Assembly (NCBI RefSeq): GCF_000283155.1
Contig: NW_004454178.1
Coordinates: 1,295,888 to 1,359,887, forward strand
Reading direction: 5' to 3'
Length of the DNA stretch: 64,000 nt
Origin: Ceratotherium simum simum
Taxonomy: Eukaryota; Chordata; Mammalia; Perissodactyla; Rhinocerotidae
Shown here: one piece after another, positions 40,100 to 52,199 of the stretch
Layout: every line of letters begins with the position of its first letter
Numbering within the stretch: the first letter of the stretch is position 1
Program-made: the position numbers and the translations under genes
The notes under the pieces: model-generated
What the model was told of the DNA's origin: nothing
Databases searched by the model: none
Seen by the model: the letters and a program-made list of their open reading frames with translations, nothing else

Positions 40100-41190
40100 G
40101 TTTTTTCTTTAGTTTTAAAAAAGTGATATTTCCAAAGAAGACATATAAATTACCAACAGGTATGTGAAAAAAAATGCTCAGTGTCACTAATCATCAGGGA
40201 AATGCAAATCAAAACGACAATCAGATGTCATCTTACACCTGTCAGGATGGCTATTATCAAAAAAACAAAAGACAAGTGTTGGTGATGATATGGAGAAACT
40301 GGAACTCCTGCACGCTGTTGGAGGGAATGTAATCGGTGCAGCCGCTATGGAAAACAGTGTGGAGGTTCTTTAAAAAATTAAATAGAACTACCATATGATC
40401 CAGAAATCCCACTTCTAGATATTTATTCAAAAGAATTGAAATCAGGACCTCTAAATGATATTAGCACTCACACGTTTATTGCAGTATTATTCGCAGTAGC
40501 CAAGATGTGGAAACAACCTAAATGTCCATAGACAGGTGAATGGGTAAAGAAAATGTAGTATATACATACGATGGAATTCTATTCAACCTTAAAACAGAAG
40601 GAAATTCTGCAATCTGTGACAACTTGGATGAACCTTGAGGACATGCTGCTAAGTGAAATAAGTCAGTCATTGATTCCACCTATATGAGGTATCTAAAAGA
40701 GTCAAATTCACAGAATCAAACAGAAACGGTGGTTGCCAGCGGCTAAGGGGAGGGGGAAATAGGAAGTTACTTATCAATGGGCATAAAGTTTCAATTAAGG
40801 AAGACGAATGAGGTCCCGCCCCTGGCTTAGCGGTTAAGTGCGCACGCTCTGCTATTGGCGGCCCAGGTTTGGATCCTGGGTGCGCACTGACTCACCGCTT
40901 CTCCGGCCATGCTGAGGCCGCGTCCCACATACAGCAACTAGAAGGATGTGCAACTATGACATACAACTATCTACTGGGGCTTTGGGGGAAACATAACTAA
41001 ATAAAAATTAAAAAAAAAAAGAATACTTTAAAAAAAAAAAAAAAAGGAAGACGAATGAGCTCTAGACATCCACATACAACATTGTACCTATAGTTGACAA
41101 TACTCTATGGTACACTCAAAAATTTTTGAAGAGCATAGATCTCATGTTAAGCGTTCTCACCACAGTAAAAATAAAATAAAATAATTAATA
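40100..41190 (+). repeat. L1 3' fragment split by an ERE SINE
   Basis: It reads AAACGACAATCAGATGTCAT, GGAGAAACTGGAACTCCTGC, CCATATGATCCAGAAATCC, AAGTGAAATAAGTCAGTCA and, beyond the SINE, ACATTGTACCTATAGTTGAC. It lies in ACADL intron 10, plus orientation, opposite to the gene. Confidence 0.85.
40813..41043 (+). repeat. ERE-type SINE inside an L1, 16-bp target duplication
   Basis: The ERE body is flanked by the exact repeat AAGGAAGACGAATGAG at 40797-40812 and 41044-41059. The element interrupts an older L1 3' fragment, so it inserted later. It lies in ACADL intron 10. Confidence 0.94.
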
Positions 41191-41199
41191 GTCAATGCG

Positions 41200-41570
41200 A
41201 ATTAAAGGAAGAATGATAACTTATTTTTACCCATTAGATTAGCACAAAGTTTAAAAGGCAATAACTTTCATAGCTCAAGAGGATAAGTCATCCTCAGACA
41301 TTGTTCATTTGAGTATGAGTTTCTACAAACTGGAGGAAGTAATCTGGCAATGTGTTAATATTTAAAATATGCATACTTTCCAACTAGCAATACTTCTTTT
41401 CGGACTCTGTCCTGTTGTAATCAAAAACATGTATCTAAGATAAATGTATATATAAAGGTTTTTGTTGCAGCATTGTTGTCATAGTAAAAAGCTAGAAATA
41501 ACCTAAATAATTATGGTGAATCAATAAAATATTATTCAACTATAAAAAAAGTGCTCTTAGTCCTTCTGTA
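41200..41570 (+). repeat. Old L1 3' fragment
   Basis: It reads ATTTTTACCCATTAGATTAG and TTGTTGCAGCATTGTTGTCA, a diverged L1M-type 3' region. Confidence 0.5.
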
Positions 41571-41823
41571 TAATGATTCAAATAAAGCCAAGCGTCAAGC
41601 TTTAGTATATTGGTCTCTTCACTTTTCCATGAAAATGACAAAATCCTAGTGGTGAGCTGATAACATAAAGCCATTTCCATCCGTTTGAACACACTCTGCA
41701 GTCATTTGAAAAATGCAAAGATTTTGTACCTCCTTTCCCTCTATACTCAATGTACAAAGTACAGAAAAGAAATTTTTTTTCCTTCCCATCATCCTGGAGA
41801 TGTAACACAATAGCCATACTCAC

Positions 41824-41908
41824 TTTGCGACTGGGAACTCCGACATGTATCCCCAGCCTCCGTGGAGCTGTACAGTCATAAGCTACGCTGTTTTGTAACT
41901 CAGATGCC
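41824..41908 (-). pseudogene. ACADL: ACADL exon 10 with 2-bp deletion and Trp-to-Ser change
   Basis: The exon starts G|GCA TCT GAG (completing Trp, then ASELQNSVAYDC). Directly after the DC codons the expected TGTGTACAG reads TGTACAG, so two bases of a TG repeat are gone and the normal continuation (QLHGGWGYM) lies in a shifted frame. Within that continuation the conserved Trp of YMWEYP is TCG (Ser). A strong pyrimidine tract and TCTAG acceptor remain, as does a GTGAGT donor (41823-41818). The region normally contributes to the C-terminal helical bundle and dimer contacts. Confidence 0.85.
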
Positions 41909-43972
41909 CTAGACGACCAAAAAAAAAAAGCAGAAAGGGACATTTGAAGTGGACTTTCATGAGGTGCTTCACAATCAGGAAACAAACTATTGATGAGCGT
42001 TTAAATGCATACATTTTCAAACAATTAAAATTAGACATATTAGTTAACCAGAGAAAATTGGTATAAATTACATATGAAATAAATCTCAGGAGAATTTTCA
42101 CATAATGAATATTTTCTTCATCAACTATACTTCTGGCTGGGTTTTTGTTAAGGCTAGAAACAAAATGTAGAACGCTTAGATTATTAGCTTTTGGCTACAT
42201 TAGACCTGAAAAGGATACAGTAAAAACTTGAATTTGGTCTAATTTATTTAGATTCTCTATATGATCTAAGTTAACTGCATAATTATATAGCCATCTATTT
42301 CCTTTTGCCTTTGTAATGTCTTTTTTTCCTCCAAAGATGTCACTTCCTACCTGAAGGTTGCAATTCTGAATTTCAGTAACTGTGAAAAAAAATTTTTTTT
42401 AGGGTTTTCAGAAATAAACTGAAAGTAAAAGTGAAAACCTAAGGGCAGACTCTTCAAGTACCCACCATCATAGAGGAAACTCATTAAAGGTGATTTGGGA
42501 ATTATTATTCCTGAATTATATGTGTATTAATATGAAGTACTTGAGAAATGTTCTTTTCTGATCTTATCACAGCAATCTTAATTATTCAAATCCATAAGAT
42601 ACCTGGTAGAGATTTTATTCATCTTAACATTTAATAAAATTTAGTTCAAAATTCTTTTCAACTTATTTTTCGGCAGTGGGAAACAGAAAGCAAAGGTAAG
42701 CATAGACACATTTTCCTATTTAAAATAATTTTTAATTCAAGCCAAAGGACAGGTGAGGATATTCCTAAGAATACAGTAACAATATAATGATTAACAGACA
42801 AGACTCATGGGGCAACAATATTTGGAATTCTATAAATTTTTGTGGTCGGTAAGTATTTTAGTGAAATATTTACTGGGCCATAACGAGTTGCTTCCGCCGC
42901 TTCAACGTGAAATACCAATATGTCTATCAACGTGGTGTTTTCAAAGAATGAGGTCAATAGATAGCCAAATATCTATTCTTCCAAAGATATGTTATCTAAA
43001 AATTTTTTTACACTTTTTCCAACCCGTCAAAGAACCTGCTATAAAGGTAAATGTAAAATGTCTCCCCCAAAAGTGTAAGTTCCTAGTAATTCCACATCCA
43101 TCAATTGCAACCTGGCAACTTTATTAGCTTGGAATCATTACATAAAGCAATTTTTCTGCACATTTCCCCATTCCACTTCTGACTGAACTGAACGCAAGTT
43201 AATGAATAATGACAAGAATTTTTTCTAGGTTATTTTTGGGTTAATGAGATGTAAGAATGTTTGTTTTTTATAAAACAGAGGAAACCAAACCCACTTCCAG
43301 AATCTGATTTAAACTATGTTCTTGCATCTTAAAATATAGAATAGGGGTCTTTTTTCAATTAACTCATCTTTAATAACATTGCTAATCATCTTTAATACAA
43401 ATGAAAGTCTTTGTAAAATTAATAGGACTTTTTTCCTTTCACTTAATGGAGCATGTGCAATTTTGATTAGACAGTCAATTCTTCAGAAATTTTTCTTAGA
43501 TCTGGAAAACACCATAATAGAAAAATCCAATCCAACCTGCTCATTTCACAGATATTAAAATGTTGGCCCAGAGAGAATGAAATTTAATTATAGTTATTTA
43601 GCGAAAGAATTGGGGCTCTATCTCAGGTCTTGAAGTTTTACTCTTCCTTTTTGGTCTCACTATACTGCCACTCTTCAGATAATCTGAAATTAAACTATTA
43701 CTTGAATGAACTAATCGGTCATCCTACTTCAGTCTGTTAATATTTTATTTTCAATGGCAAGCTAAAAGTTAAATACCAACTTGAGTAATTTTTAGCGCAT
43801 TATAAATAGGCTTACTAGGACCTTTCAGCAATTTTTAAAAAGTTGGTTCTTACTGCTAGTTTTCGTTTACATAGCCTTCTTCCTTCGAGACCATCAAGGC
43901 TGAGACTAAAGTTAGAAGAATTCCATAACAGCCTGTGCAAACACCACATTGTAATTACTGTCACACGCATAC
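41909..43972 (-). other. ACADL: ACADL intron 9
   Basis: About 2.1 kb of AT-rich unique-looking DNA. I see no repeat family or exon in it. Confidence 0.65.
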
Positions 43973-44100
43973 CAATATTTCCCCACGGAAGCAGTAGCAG
44001 AGGCCAGACATTTCGCTTCACACAGCTGGAGACAGCTGTCCACAAAAGCTCTGGTTACACAAATGTGTGTTTTTAATTCTGCTAGCTTATGCTGCACCGT
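43973..44100 (-). pseudogene. ACADL: ACADL exon 9, open in its own frame but read out of frame
   Basis: The exon is 128 bp: 42 codons, TVQHKLAELKTHICVTRAFV to GKY, plus the first two bases of a tryptophan codon, as in human. Its own frame is uninterrupted. Entered in the frame left by the exon 8 deletion, it meets TAG at 44084-44082 after five whole codons. The donor is GTATGC; the acceptor is ACTCAAG, with a weak pyrimidine tract. Several changes from human involve cysteine (LQLC, AKCL). Confidence 0.86.
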
Positions 44101-44395
44101 CTTGAGTTTAAAGGAAATGAAAGAAAAGAATGAGCACAGTAGAAGAGCATATTTTGAGTCAACTAGCATATCAAAAATTATATAATAAAAGATCTTTAGA
44201 GCAAAACAAAAGTGGAATTCCTGAGGTTTTTTTCCTCCAAAAAAGAGGCACATGTTAACCAAACAGCTTAAATTTAAAACCCACTATATTTCATTGCTAA
44301 GCAAACTTGTACTAAAAGATGCAAAAATAGATAAATACATAAATAATCTCTCATGTTTTAGATTAAAAAATTTAGGCCATTTAGGGAAACTTCTT

Positions 44396-44693
44396 TTTTT
44401 TTTTTTTTTTGTGAGGAAGATCAGCCCTGAGCTAACATCCATGCTAATCCTCCTCTTTTTGCTGAGGAAGACTGGCTCTGAGCTAACATCTATTGCCAAT
44501 CCTCCTCGTTTTTTTTCCCCAAAGCCCCAGTACACACTTGTATGTCATAGTCGCACATCCTTCTAGTTGATGTATGTGGGACGCGGCCTCAGCATGGCCT
44601 GACAAGCCGTACGTTGGTGCGCGCCTGGGATCCGAACCCGGGCCGCCAGTAGCGGAGCGCGCGCACTGAACCACTAAGCCACAGGGCCGGCCC
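44396..44693 (-). repeat. ERE-type SINE, long form, in ACADL intron 8
   Basis: Reverse-oriented ERE with a long T tract, a doubled GAGCTAACATC block and head GGGCCGGCCC. The target duplication is TAGGGAAACTTCTT (44382-44395) against TAGGAAAACTTCTT (44694-44707). It lies about 300 bp upstream of ACADL exon 9. Confidence 0.93.
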
Positions 44694-46749
44694 TAGGAAA
44701 ACTTCTTGAAGAACAGCATGACTTTAATGGGTGAGCACCATCTTGTGGTACAGTCCTTTAGGTACAGGTGTTGGAAACCGATTTTCCTTCAGAATCTAAA
44801 TCCATGAAGAATTTTTCTCTATTAATGAAATTAAGTATACACATTTCTCTCTTCTGCTTCTTTGTTGTGGAGTAAGGTAATAAAGTAACAAACTGGAGGG
44901 ACAACATCAAAAATTTTACTTTTGTTTATTAGACATTATTATTTTATATTGCAAAGTATTTAATCTAGATCTGTAAAATGCAATAGGAGAATAACCGAAT
45001 CAAAGCACTCAAAAGATCAAAGTCCAGTTCCCCCAGCCTCTTCTACCTCTCCCCACCCTCCCTCTTATCCTCTCAACAGCCGGTCCAGCACAGTCTCTAA
45101 CTTGAACTGAATGGTCTGGAGCTGTCAATGTTAACATATCTATATACCTCCTTCTGCTGGCCACAGACAATCAACAGTGTTCTTGGAAATCATTCTGTGT
45201 AGTCCATCCTCAACTGTTCTCAACTGTTCTCACTTTGATCAAATTTTCCTGCGTTCCTGACTCTTGGCTCTCACATCTGGAACTTTTGAGTTTACATCTG
45301 GTCTCTTTGGTACCAATTCTCAAACCTCCTTCAGGAAACTGGCTTAGATTTGAAATACTGGCTTTCCATCTTGAGTAACCTCCAAAAATACACTCCATTG
45401 TAGGTTCAAGGCCCAGCTATGGTCAGCTGGCTCTATCTTCCTTCTGGAAATCCAGATAGAAACAGAGTTTTGAGCATTCGGCTGTGGAACTTATGAGTGA
45501 GACCTTCACTGTGGCTAATCAAAGGCATGGAAGTTAGTGACAAGAGGTGGCACAGCGAAACTCAAATTAGAAATTAAATGCACCCCATCTATGCAGTGGC
45601 AAGTCCAAAGCCATGACTGAGTTCTCCAAGGAAGGCTTTAGGGACCTTCTCAGAGGATACTGGCCCTGCCTCTACATCTGGTTACAGCAATTCTCAAACC
45701 ACTAAACCAAACCTTTCAGCATCATCGTGGTGGGGACAGTTTGGGTAATTTCCATTTCTGGAAAAGAGCAGAAAAGGGGTCTAATAAGACCCAGGACCAG
45801 GCAAGACCAGGGTGCATCCAGTGGACCAGGAGCTCTGAGGGACAGACTCCTCACAGGTGTATCAACATAGCTACTGTGCTCATGAAAAATCCAACTGGCT
45901 GCCTCTCCCTTGGCTTTACCCCTCCCTGTTCTAGAAACAGACAAGGTGACTGGCATCTAATGATTCCAAAACCAAGCAGTGGGAAGGCTGGCGCCATACT
46001 TCTTCCACCTCTGTGTCTTAGCCTCTAATTCAGAACATGCTGAGTTACCTCAAAACTTTCTCCCCCTCCTTCTTTCCCTTCCTTTTTCTATGTCCCTTTC
46101 TATTCATTCACATCTAATCAGGCCAAATCTTTACTCGTTAATCAGCACAAAGTTCACACTCCCACCCCACACATCCAACTTTACTCACAGAAAATCTAAA
46201 GATGGAACAAACATGAAAAAGTGGGGAAATACTCTTCTAGACATTGAAAACAGATGAGTACATACTCCATGACAATCCCTGAAGCTGAGCTCTACACCCG
46301 CTTCTGGTTTAGTTCAAGGACATTATCTGTGATGCTTCATTTGGAAACAAGAGGGAATCTGACAAGCCTCAAGATACTTTTGCCCCCTCCCCCCATGATG
46401 GCGCATGTGAGAATTTATGCACTATTTACAGTGTGAGAGAATCAAGATGTCTAAGCCCAATTCTCTCATATGAGAGCTGTTTCTATGGGAATGCTGGGAG
46501 CTTCTAGAAGCTGAAGTTAGATGGGCTCATTTGGAATTCTTGCTTCAGTGCATTCAGCCAAGTCCACAGGTTTGAAGGAATTGATGCCTCCAAGAGTACA
46601 TAATTTACTCTCTGGGGATAAAGAGATTAAATATTTACATATCCTTGGCATTGAGTTGGGTTTTACTACACAGATCTGGTCTTTGCACTTCACTGCAGAC
46701 ACTGCATCATGCTTTCAGAAATTATTCTCCAATGAATGGTAGCTAATAA

Positions 46750-46778
46750 TTGTACCACACATTACTAGTGTGGTACAA
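46750..46778. repeat. Perfect 11-bp inverted repeat
   Basis: TTGTACCACAC and GTGTGGTACAA flank a 7-base loop. No transposon context or known function is recognised. Confidence 0.9.
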
Positions 46779-47334
46779 AAAGTGAGGTGCTTTTTGTGAA
46801 TCATCAATATGCTTGTAGCAGCATTTTAAAACATTTGTTAATAGTCACTAATAGATAATACAACAGCTAGCATTAAAAAAAAAGTCCCTGAAATTACTAA
46901 GTGGATCAGATACAGTCTCTTTCAGAGTTCTGAAAGGCAAAATTCTTAGAACCATAGAATTATGGAACTGGAAGATGCTTTGGAGAGGTTGTATTCCATT
47001 TACACAACACCAATAGTTGTACTCCACTAAATTATGACTCAAATATAAAATATAACAACTTAGGTTTGCTACCTGTTTTTATAGCTAATTAACCTCAAGG
47101 TCTTAAGAACTAGATATTCCCTTTCTGGAGGAAAGTAAGGAAGAAGTGTTATTTTTCACCTCTCCTAATCCTTTCCTAAAACTTTGTGCCCTTAGAATCA
47201 AGAACACATACTTCACAGGAAATAACTAAAGCTTGCATTAGAAAAGAACATTGACTTTTCACTTCATCATCTGTGGGTGAATTGTGGGGAAAAAAGGCCT
47301 ATTCTAACTTTCTGGGTAGTAAAACTAGTGGATG

Positions 47335-47535
47335 GGTTAAGAGTGTAGGTCCCAGAGTGAGAATATTTTTGTGATCTTGTGCAAGTTACTTAACCTCTGT
47401 ATGCCTCAATATCCTTATCCATAAAATGAGGATAAATATAATACTCACTATATAGAGACGTTGTGAAGAAAAAAAAAGTGGGACAATCCATTTAGCACAG
47501 TGCCTGGCACACAGAAAGTGTCAACGACAGACATT
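47335..47535 (+). repeat. MIR SINE
   Basis: It reads GTGCAAGTTACTTAACCTCT, CCATAAAATGAGGATAAATA and CAGTGCCTGGCACACAG, the full MIR order. Confidence 0.85.
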
Positions 47536-48694
47536 ATCGTTATTTAATATCTGGATTTTACTATTTTATTGTCCATTCCATGGAAAATCATAAGACGACA
47601 TCAACTACGGAGAGTATGGATGAAAAGAAATGAAAATCCTGTAACTATTGCTACTTTAGTTTTGTAGGACTCCATTCTAAAAAAAAATAAATAAATAAGT
47701 TTGTGAAACTCATCCAAATGGTCAGAAAGGCCCCAAACGTTCAAAATTCAAGGATAACAAAGAGAAAGGAAACTGAATAGATACATGACCATAAAATGAC
47801 ATTTGGCCAAGTATAATGTGACATTTAAAGGTCGTCTATTTCCATGCCACAACTGAAACCACTGTGTATCCAGCTCTAGAACAGGAGATGTCGGGGAGTA
47901 CTGGTCACTCATCTCCTCTGATACATACCTAGATTGAATACGAAAATATTATTCAAAGATACTTATTTACATGAAACACGAAGACCAGAAGAAATATCTC
48001 AGAAATCTCAGAACATATACATTTACTTGGAAAACATACTACTACTCATACCAATAACAAACCTGTGGAAGCAGAATGCTACTGCCCCCTAGAGAAGTTT
48101 TAGTAAACTACCTTTGAAAGAAGGCAACAATAAAATGACATGCTTGAAAAGGATTAAAACTACTTTTTCTCTTTTTGCTATCAAAATACATACACACGTA
48201 CATATATATACACAGACATATTATTAAATAAATAAATATTTTAGAATAAACTTTTTCTCTGATGGGAAAACAGTATACCAATTTTCTATTTCCTTCATGG
48301 TTAAATGTGAAATCACACTTAACATTCTGAGCTAGTCATCTTGTAATTTAACATGAAGTCCATAAACACAGGAAGTGTAGATTTCCAAGGGGATGGAAAA
48401 TAAGTCTATTTGTTTCACTTTTTATAGTATCCAGAATAGAGCTAAAGGCCTGAGCGTTTTAATTAACAGTTTTGACGTAAAAGTGGTGGTGGCTGAATTT
48501 GTGAAGCAAATGACAATAATTCCACCTTGGGGACAGTTGGGAAAGTCACAGATACCAGTGGCATCACTCCCTTCACATTGTCAGAAGCCTGTAGTGTGTA
48601 TTTCCAGATTTACACCCATCACATTACATTTGAGCACACAATGTGTAGAAGGCAATCAATATATATTTGCTCAGTGAAACAAAAAAGAATAAAT

Positions 48695-48910
48695 CACGTT
48701 ACGTCAGTATTTCTCAACAGGAGACTACCGGCATTTTGAGTGGGACAATTAGTTGCTATACAAAGCTCTCTCTGAATTACAGGACATTCAACAACACTGG
48801 GCTCCAGGGCCCCAAATACCAAATACCCCGCGCTGTGCACCCCTACTCTGATATTTCTAAATGCCTGGGGGAAGAGGGCAGTCACTGGGGATCACTGATA
48901 TGTGTCAATC
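48695..48910 (+). repeat. hAT-type MITE-like remnant
   Basis: It reads CAGTATTTCTCAACAGGAGA, GGCATTTTGAGTGGGACAAT and GGACATTCAACAACACTGGG, matching the general pattern of short non-autonomous hAT elements. The family is not certain. Confidence 0.5.
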
Positions 48911-49259
48911 AGTCACGCATAAGTGAAAGGAAATATAAAGTATAACAACCCTGCTCTTCAGGAAATCACAATTTAGGCAAGTCATACTGTTTTTTAAAAT
49001 GTTTTCTTGATTAAGTGTGTACATCATTTTTATAGATTCAGAATAACTGTTTTTAGATGTATTATGTCAACAAGAAAGTTAGGGTCTAAAGGAGTTTTTT
49101 CAGAATGGAAAAAGTTAACTTGATGAACATTTGGTAGCAAATAGTTCCCAAGATGACATGGAGTAAGTCCAGACTAGGAGCAAGAGGAGCAGTTGATAAA
49201 AACTCCCCTTATGGAACAAAATGGGGGAAGGCGTTATGTAAGGGAAAAAATAATCATAA

Positions 49260-49480
49260 TGCTAACTTTAATGAGAGTTTACTTTGCCAGGCAATATTCT
49301 AAGCACTTTATGTGTATTAGCCCATCTAATCCTCACAGTAGCCCTACAGAGGTAGCTAATGATATTATTAATGTCTTACAAATAAGAAAATGCTTCTGAG
49401 AGAGAGAATACAGCTTGCCTAGATCACAGAGATTCAAGTAGGTGTTCTAGGATTTAAACCACACCTGAACATAACTTCTA
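49260..49480 (+). repeat. MIR-family SINE
   Basis: It reads TTCTAAGCACTTTATGTGTA, CATCTAATCCTCACAGTAGC and GCTTGCCTAGATCACAG, typical of MIR3/MIRc-like copies. Confidence 0.7.
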
Positions 49481-49587
49481 TAATGCTGGTCCTGAAAAGC
49501 TACCAAAGTGTTTCATCTCTCCCTTCCCCTTCACAAGTGTTTCAGCCAAGTCATTCTACTTAAAACCATGTCCAATATGTTCAAAGT

Positions 49588-49678
49588 AAGCACCTTTGCT
49601 GTGGACATCTTTTCCAAAAACATTTTCACTGCAAACATTTTCACCACGTAACTAATTGGACGTTAAGGCAATTTTGCG
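49588..49678 (+). repeat. Left terminal inverted repeat of the MULE-like element
   Basis: It contains GCAAACATTTTCACCACGTA followed by ACTAATTGGA, mirrored at 58413-58502. The outermost bases could extend further but are too diverged to set. Confidence 0.75.
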
Positions 49679-49781
49679 TAAAAGATAAAACAACTGATTG
49701 ACAGTTTGGTTAAGATAAAATAACTGGGTGACAGTTTGGTTTCATTCCTCCATTGACATAGTACTTCCATGTTTATATTAT

Positions 49782-50143
49782 TGTCAAATCATTAAACAGA
49801 AATCTCATTAAATTGGATTCAGGAGGCCAAAAGGGGGAGCTCTCATGCCCTAGGATGGTTGCAGAGCCCAGCAAGAAGAAAGACTTCCTTCTCTTGACCA
49901 GCAAGAAGCTCAGCCAATGAGAGACCATCACAACTCAGCCAATGAAAAGTCGCTACACATTCAACCCTCAATTCCTGCAACGGACTGTTTATTTCCAATA
50001 GCCCCCCAACTTCCTCTTCCCTTGCTGCTGGGGGACTGGCACCTTCTTGCAGTGGTTGCAGACCCGGAATTGTAATTCTTTGCTGATCCTAAATAAACCT
50101 GATTTTGCTGGAGAAATAACTGGCTATTTGTTTAAGGTCAACA
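49782..50143 (+). repeat. 5' LTR of the provirus
   Basis: It has TG...CA ends, two GCCAATGA blocks, a polyadenylation region CTAAATAAACCTGATTTTGC and an end GTTTAAGGTCAACA. It is longer than the 3' copy (362 against 245 bp). The excess lies in the upstream third, which the 3' copy has lost. Confidence 0.85.
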
Positions 50144-50147
50144 TTTT

Positions 50148-50166
50148 TGGTGGCTCATCCAGGGAT
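50148..50166 (+). other. Primer-binding site, tRNA-Pro-like
   Basis: TGGTGGCTCATCCAGGGAT begins four bases after the 5' LTR. It resembles the proline-type site of gammaretroviruses, with a few mismatches. A splice donor CAG|GTAAGC lies about 30 bases further on. Confidence 0.65.
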
Positions 50167-51532
50167 CTAGGGAAAACCCCCGAGGACTCCACAGCAGGTA
50201 AGCAAACAGGTGCAGTTCCCACAAAAGAGCCCATTGAGCTCGCTGCTTTTCTCGTCAACCCTGGAGTTTGAGGGTAAGTGTTGCTCCTGGCTCTGAGCTT
50301 CCACCCTCTTTGCCTCTGAGGCACTCCAGACTTTACTCAAGATATGGTTTAAGGTTTTGTCCTTTTCTGGTTAAGGCCTTGTTTGTTTGCAAAGTAGTTG
50401 GGTGGCATTTCCGCCTGACTCTTTAAATCAGGCTGTTCTTCTGAACTGTGCTGGCCTCAGTCCAATTCCTTTTAGAACTGGATTGTTCCCATACTTGGAA
50501 CTGGTTAGCCTTTGGTGCAACTTTTGGACTGATCATTGGAACTGTGCCAGTCCAGCCTCCGGCCTGACTCCCTTGGGAGCAGACTGTCCCCTGGAACTGC
50601 ACTGATCACCTTTGGTCCAATTCTTTTGGGAACCAGACTGTTCTTTGGAGCTACATTGTCCGTAGTGTCCGTAGGAACTGTGTTGATTTGACCTTTAGTC
50701 CGTCTTAATGAAATTGGACTGTTCTATCAGGCCTGGCTGGTATTAAGCCTACAGGCTGTTTGAGCTGTTCAAGCTGTTTCACTTGCAAGCTGTTTAAGAA
50801 CTAAGGGCCCCGTACATGTGCATTTTTTAACTAAGTGGGCCAAACCAACCAAAAGTAGTCTGGAATTACAATGGCCATGAGGGGGAATTTTCATCTCCTC
50901 AAACTCCTTTCTCTTAAAACCAAACTGGAAGACTGTGGCTCTAAAATTAAGCAAAATGAGAGGTACATTTATTGTAATTGGTACCTGGAGGCTTCTAAAC
51001 ACACACAAAACTCTAAAATGCCTCACTACAAGATGCCATGTCTAAATTAACTGAAATAACTAAAAAACCAAAGGAGAACAAAATGGCTTCTGCAGCCTTA
51101 TGGTTCCCTCTTCCTTCTCCTTTGTCTCAGGCACCATCTTGTTTGTCTTCCCAGAGTCCTTTGTCTTAGGCTCCACCCTGGCGGCCACCTTGTCTCACGC
51201 TCCACCCTGGCGGCCACCTGGTCTCACGCTCCACCCTGGCGGCCATCTTGTTCTCAGGGTCCACCCTGGCATCGCTTTCCTCCTTTCCCCTCTGTGAAAA
51301 CCTGCCCCTTTAAAATCGGACCCTCTGAGGATTCAAATGCTAAACCCCTAATTACTATTTCTAAGTTAACTGAAGCAAATAAACAACTAGAAGGAACATT
51401 TTAACTAGCAATTATCCTAGAGTTTTGATAACAGACAAAAATACTCCAAAATTCCTAGGAGAAAGCTTGCTTTCTGTTTCTGTTTGTGGAAGATTCTTGG
51501 TAAATCACCCATCGTGTTCAAAAAGGGGGAAA
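50167..51532 (+). pseudogene. Proviral leader and degraded gag region
   Basis: No long open frame remains. Context (after the primer site, before the inner LTR) makes this leader and gag. It includes a tandem repeat at 51162-51270. A polypurine-like AAAAAGGGGGAAA (51520-51532) ends the stretch just before an LTR-like sequence. Confidence 0.55.
51162..51270 (+). repeat. 29-bp tandem repeat, about 3.7 units
   Basis: The unit is close to TGTCTCACGCTCCACCCTGG followed by CGGCCACCT. The units are near-identical, and so much better preserved than the surrounding proviral sequence. Confidence 0.85.
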
Positions 51533-51800
51533 TGTGGAAATTAGCGAAAGAAACCTCAGCTAAATTGGAGTTGGGAAGACCTGTAGGGGGAGCTCTCACG
51601 CCCTATTGTACATCACCCATTACTCCAAATAGGAAAAGACGATGCTTGTATCTCCAGCGAGAAGTGCAACTGTTTTACTGCTGAAGGAAGTTTTCTCTCC
51701 CCTCCTGGCAGCAGCTCAGCCAATGAGAAGCCATTGCCACCCTAAACTGTTACTTTCCTCCAATGGAGTTTTGTTTAGAACAGCCCCTTCCTAGTCCTAC
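51533..51800 (+). repeat. Truncated inner LTR
   Basis: It begins TGTGGAAATTAG and matches the 5' part of the LTR at 53644-54067 (GTAGGGGGAGCTCTCACGCC, CAGCCAATGAGAAGCCATTG, CCTCCAATGGAG) up to about 51790. Beyond that it runs into non-LTR sequence; the promoter and polyadenylation end is missing. A polypurine tract precedes it, as would be expected of a 3' LTR. Confidence 0.8.
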
Positions 51801-52199
51801 TAATTGTCTTTAAGGTTTTGTTATATACCTGTAAGCTCTACCAGATCCTAAATTCTTCTAGTTTCCTTAAATATCTGGCTGCAACATTCCAAACTAACAT
51901 TTCCAATATTTTACTGCCCTTGAAGTATCCTTGGAAGGGACTATACCAGGTCCTCCTCGTTACCCGGAGGGCAGCCAATCCTCAGGGACTGGAGCCTTGG
52001 GTACACATCTCACAGCTACAGGAGGCTCCACCTGACATCTGGTCCTGAACAAACACTGGAGACTCCAGATCAAATCGACTAGGAAGAGAAGCAGCCGACA
52101 GCCGAGGCAGACAGCTTTCCCAAGACGACTGGAGCAGGCTTGTGTACCTTTTTCTCACTGTTGCTTTTACTATATTTTCTTCCTCTCTTTCTTGGAAGG

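Larger units (their letters stand above)
36797..41823 (-). other. ACADL: ACADL intron 10
   Basis: Holds an L1 3' fragment with an ERE SINE, an (AC)n run and unique AT-rich sequence. No additional exon is recognised. Confidence 0.65.
44701..49587 (-). other. ACADL: ACADL intron 8, left part, no exon seen
   Basis: Between the ERE SINE and the MULE-like element I see only MIR-type and hAT-like remnants and unique AT-rich DNA. Exon 8 was searched for here and found instead at 59873-59985. Confidence 0.6.

Noticed and set aside
41602..41985. 127-codon minus-strand frame as a separate small gene
   Set aside because: It is ACADL exon 10 plus intron read through its frameshift; only 41824-41908 is exonic.
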